Shown in pieces: positions 61,338 to 64,000 of a stretch of 64,000 nucleotides of DNA. How positions within the stretch are numbered: position 1 is the stretch's first letter; each line of letters starts with the position of its first letter. Made by a program: the position numbers and the translations under genes. The DNA comes from Pseudarthrobacter sp. fls2-241-R2A-127 (GTDB lineage Bacteria > Actinomycetota > Actinomycetes > Actinomycetales > Micrococcaceae). The DNA lies in NCBI RefSeq assembly GCF_030209355.1, contig NZ_JARVSF010000041.1, positions 1-64,000 on the forward strand, in the 5' to 3' direction. The notes beneath the pieces are model-generated. The model was not told where the DNA came from, made no database searches, and saw only the letters and a program-made list of their open reading frames with translations.

Positions 61338-62963
61338 TCAGGATTTCACGTCCACTCTAACCGTGTGGAATCCGGTGGCCCCGTCAGGCTCGGGCGGCCT
61401 CGATGTTTCGTCTTGGGGTTGGCCCGTGAGGTCCGTGGCGCGGACCTGGACCTCGTACTGCCCGGGGGTGAGGTCAACGGCCAGTTTCCACTGATACCAA
61501 GTGTCCGTTGACACGCCCGCGGCGAGCTCGGCTTCCCGCCACGGTCCTCGGTTGATCCTCAGTTCAACCCTTTGGATCCCGGTGTGCTGGGCCCAGGCGA
61601 CGCCTGCGAAGACCACGGACCCCGCGCTGACCGGGCGTCCGCTCCGGGGCACGTCGATGCGGGAGGACGTCTTGACGGGGCCGCGCTCGGACCAGCCCCG
61701 CGGAGTCCAGTACCCGGCGTCCTGCGCGAACGTGGTGACTTTGAGTTCGGTGACCCATTTGGTAGCGGACACGTAGCCGTAGAGTCCGGGGACGATCATC
61801 CGGACCGGAAAGCCGTGGTCGAGCGGCAGCGGCTCCCCGTTCATGCCGATGGCAAGCAGAGCGTCCCTGGAGTCCGTGAGGACCTCCAGTGGCGTCCCGG
61901 CCGTCCAGCCGTCGGAGCTCCGGGAGAGCACCATGTCCGCCCCGGGGTGGGGGCCGGCCAGGGCCAGCAATTCGCGGACCGGCCAGCCCAGCCACCGGGC
62001 ATTCCCGATCAGGTCGCCGCCGACGCCGTTGGAGACGCAGGCGATGGTGATGTGGCGCTCGGTCAGCGGCTTTGCCAGGAGTTCCGCGTAGGACAGCTGG
62101 ATTTCCCGGTCCACCATGCCGGTGACTTTGAGGACCCAGTTGTCCGGGTTCACTGCCGGAACGGACAGCGCGGTGTCGATCCGGTAGAACTCCCGGTTTG
62201 GCGTGACCAACGGCGTCGCTCCCGCCACGCCCAGGTCGGCGGCGGCCGGAACCAGCGGGGCGGGTAACGCCGGGGCGGGCAAGGTGATGCGTGCCCTGGC
62301 GTCGCTGACGGCGCTGGTTGCCCCGCGCCACGCGCCCGCCAGGACTCCAGCCACCGCAGACACCGCCGCGGTACCGGCAACGGCCTGGAGGAAGCTCCGC
62401 CGGGAACTGCCGGCCCCAGCTGTCCCGGGGCTGCCTGCGTCCCATTCCCGCAGCTTGCCGGCCAGGAAGCGCAGCAGGACCACGGCCACCACCGCGGCCA
62501 CGACCGGCAGCGCAACGGCGATCGGCGTCATTTGGGCGCGGGTGAGGACAGCGGCGGCCCCCACGGCTCCGAAGACGCCCACCACGGCCGCGCCCCGGAA
62601 CCGGTGGCGGAACTCCAGGACCCCCGCCAGTGCGGCCAGGACGGCGATGACCAGGGCCATGCCCGTCAGGAGGGCAGCCTTGTCCGCCGTACCGAAGACC
62701 GACACTGCCCAGTCTTTGACGCCCGGCGGGACAGCGTCGATGACCGCCCCGCCAACGGCCGTCAGCGGCGACACCGAAGGACTGGCAAATCCTGCCAGCA
62801 ACTCCCCCACGGCCACGCCGCCGCCCACTGCTGCTATGCCTGCGGCCGCCGCCCACCTGCCCAGTGCGCGCGGGACTGCCTGGTGCGGCACGGGACGTTC
62901 CTGCTGCTCCCCAAGGCCCGGGCCGTCGTCGTCCGCTGCCATCCGGTGCCGGGAACTCTCCAT
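61338..62963 (-). CDS. Membrane-anchored sulfite-oxidase-family molybdoenzyme
   Basis: 541 residues. Four helices (near 36-60, 97-117, 124-142, 147-168) are followed by RRSFLQAVAGTAA with a fifth helix (about 189-214), then the Moco domain (about 245-420) with cysteine C309 in ITIACVSNGVGG, and a Mo-co dimerisation domain (about 435-535). An odd number of helices would put the catalytic part outside. No heme domain is seen. Sulfite or a reductase-type substrate cannot be decided. The moe/moa genes follow on the same strand. Confidence 0.9.
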   Translation of the reverse strand: MESSRHRMAADDDGPGLGEQQERPVPHQAVPRALGRWAAAAGIAAVGGGVAVGELLAGFASPSVSPLTAVGGAVIDAVPPGVKDWAVSVFGTADKAALLTGMALVIAVLAALAGVLEFRHRFRGAAVVGVFGAVGAAAVLTRAQMTPIAVALPVVAAVVAVVLLRFLAGKLREWDAGSPGTAGAGSSRRSFLQAVAGTAAVSAVAGVLAGAWRGATSAVSDARARITLPAPALPAPLVPAAADLGVAGATPLVTPNREFYRIDTALSVPAVNPDNWVLKVTGMVDREIQLSYAELLAKPLTERHITIACVSNGVGGDLIGNARWLGWPVRELLALAGPHPGADMVLSRSSDGWTAGTPLEVLTDSRDALLAIGMNGEPLPLDHGFPVRMIVPGLYGYVSATKWVTELKVTTFAQDAGYWTPRGWSERGPVKTSSRIDVPRSGRPVSAGSVVFAGVAWAQHTGIQRVELRINRGPWREAELAAGVSTDTWYQWKLAVDLTPGQYEVQVRATDLTGQPQDETSRPPEPDGATGFHTVRVDVKS

Positions 62964-63073
62964 ACCTCCAGCATAGGTTTGCCACCGCCCGCCGGCACCG
63001 CTTCGGCGGGACCGGCCCGCACGCGGGCAGTCACGGGTGTGATGGGCGGCTCAACGTGGCGTAGCCTGAATCC

Positions 63074-64000
63074 ATGAGTGTCCAGCTAGGCATGCCGCAG
63101 CCGCGGGAGGAAGCAGCATCGGCGCTGCCGAACGTCCCCACACCCCGCCCGGCGGACGCACCGGCCGGCCTGGTGGACCGGTACGGCCGCCGCGCCACGG
63201 ACATGAGGCTGTCCTTGACGGACAAATGCAACCTCCGCTGCACGTACTGCATGCCGGCGGAGGGCCTGGAATGGCTCGCGAAGCAGGCAGTCATGTCTGC
63301 CGCCGAAATCGTCCGGATTGTCCGCGTGGGCGTGGAGCAACTGGGAGTCCGTGAACTTCGGCTGACCGGCGGCGAGCCGCTGGTCCGGCACGACCTTGTG
63401 GAGATCATCGCCGCACTGCGAACCAACCACCCCGACCTGCCGATCTCGATGACCACCAATGCTGTGGGCCTGGCGAAGAAAGCCGCGGCGCTCAAGGCGG
63501 CCGGGCTGACCCGCATCAACGTCTCACTGGATTCCCTGCACGAGGAAACCTTCGCCAAGCTCACCCGGCGGCCCTTCCTGGACCAGGTCCTGGCCGGTGT
63601 GGACGCGGCCTGGGCGGCCGGCTTGGGCCCGGTGAAACTGAACGCTGTGCTCATGCGCGGCATCAATGACACCGAGTCGCCGCAGCTGCTGGCCTGGGCC
63701 CTGGAGCGGGGATACGAACTGCGGTTCATCGAGCAAATGCCCCTCGACGCCGACCATGGCTGGACCCGGCGCAACATGATCACGGCCGCCGAGATCCGCG
63801 GGCTGCTGTCCCGGGACTTTGTCCTCAGCCCGGATTCACGGGCCCGTGACGGCGCTCCGGCCGAGCGCTTTGACGTACGACGCCGGGCGGCCGGTTCGTT
63901 GGACGCCGACGGCCCGGTGCTGGGAACCGTGGGGATCATCGCCTCCGTCACCGAGCCGTTCTGCGCCGACTGCCGGCGTACCCGGATCACCGCCGAAGGG
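63074..64000 (+). CDS. moaA: GTP 3',8-cyclase MoaA (runs off the window)
   Basis: First step of molybdenum cofactor synthesis. The radical SAM cluster CNLRCTYCM lies near residue 52; LTGGEPLVRHD and MTTNAVGLAKKA follow, and two cysteines of the second cluster stand in CADCRRTR near residue 298. 309 residues are present; the C-terminus with the last cysteine and the GAGG-like end is missing. The ATG at 63074 has no ribosome site but TAGCCT 6 bases upstream, so a leaderless message is likely. Divergent from the molybdoenzyme gene. Confidence 0.96.
   Translation, partial: MSVQLGMPQPREEAASALPNVPTPRPADAPAGLVDRYGRRATDMRLSLTDKCNLRCTYCMPAEGLEWLAKQAVMSAAEIVRIVRVGVEQLGVRELRLTGGEPLVRHDLVEIIAALRTNHPDLPISMTTNAVGLAKKAAALKAAGLTRINVSLDSLHEETFAKLTRRPFLDQVLAGVDAAWAAGLGPVKLNAVLMRGINDTESPQLLAWALERGYELRFIEQMPLDADHGWTRRNMITAAEIRGLLSRDFVLSPDSRARDGAPAERFDVRRRAAGSLDADGPVLGTVGIIASVTEPFCADCRRTRITAEG

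Overview
The window is high-GC DNA with nearly continuous coding capacity, many GTG starts and stop/start overlaps (often GTGA). The gene orders argCJBDFRGH, infC-rpmI-rplT-methyltransferase, the LysM gene divergent from lexA, recA-recX-miaB-miaA-dapF and clgR/cinA/pgsA/ftsK are those of an actinobacterial chromosome. Protein sequences and layout fit Micrococcaceae, most likely Arthrobacter or a close relative such as Pseudarthrobacter; the genus is inferred from recall, not from a search. I see no rRNA, tRNA, IS element, phage gene or CRISPR array.

Layout. 1-8.9 kb: a complete eight-gene arginine operon on the minus strand behind a pair of ARG-box-like sites. 9.0-16.1 kb: a quinone oxidoreductase, then a 1344-residue Pls/PosA-like single-module NRPS with a membrane-embedded C-terminal half, a paired M1 metallopeptidase, and a convergent Sfp-type phosphopantetheinyl transferase that trails pheST. 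16.2-19.8 kb: pheST. 20-29.3 kb: small membrane and periplasmic proteins, an SOS-box-controlled radical SAM protein, a Nudix hydrolase, transporters, and infC-rpmI-rplT with an rRNA methyltransferase. In this group infC starts with AUU. 29.4-35.3 kb: an MFS transporter, an SseB-family protein and histidine genes (priA, a 52-residue membrane protein, hisH, hisB, hisC). 35.3-46.9 kb: a DNA-damage block (LysM protein / lexA, a DinG-like helicase, recA-recX) together with hflX, an RsmC-like methyltransferase, dapF, miaA and miaB. 47-52.5 kb: a DUF3046 protein, a MarR regulator, clgR, cinA, pgsA and ftsK. 52.7-58.4 kb: RNase J, dapA, a small LexA-site gene, a membrane acyltransferase-like protein and dapB. 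58.6-64 kb: molybdenum cofactor genes (moaE, mogA, moaC, moeA, and moaA running off the end) around a membrane-anchored sulfite-oxidase-like molybdoenzyme.

Functional links. The arg operon carries its own repressor gene argR. dapA, dapB and dapF sit in three separate places and feed lysine/diaminopimelate synthesis, which matters because the NRPS adenylation pocket reads as lysine-like. The phosphopantetheinyl transferase is the obvious candidate to prime the NRPS carrier domain. Five LexA-type operators (GAAC-N4-NTTY) lie in front of the radical SAM gene, the LysM gene, lexA, recA and a previously unremarked 126-residue gene, so the window holds a visible slice of an SOS regulon. The Moco genes probably serve the adjacent sulfite-oxidase-like enzyme among others.

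The most unusual parts are the NRPS/M1-peptidase pair, the 126-residue gene whose LexA site fills a promoter spacer exactly, and the AUU-started IF-3 with a long Ala/Pro/Lys/Glu-rich tail.
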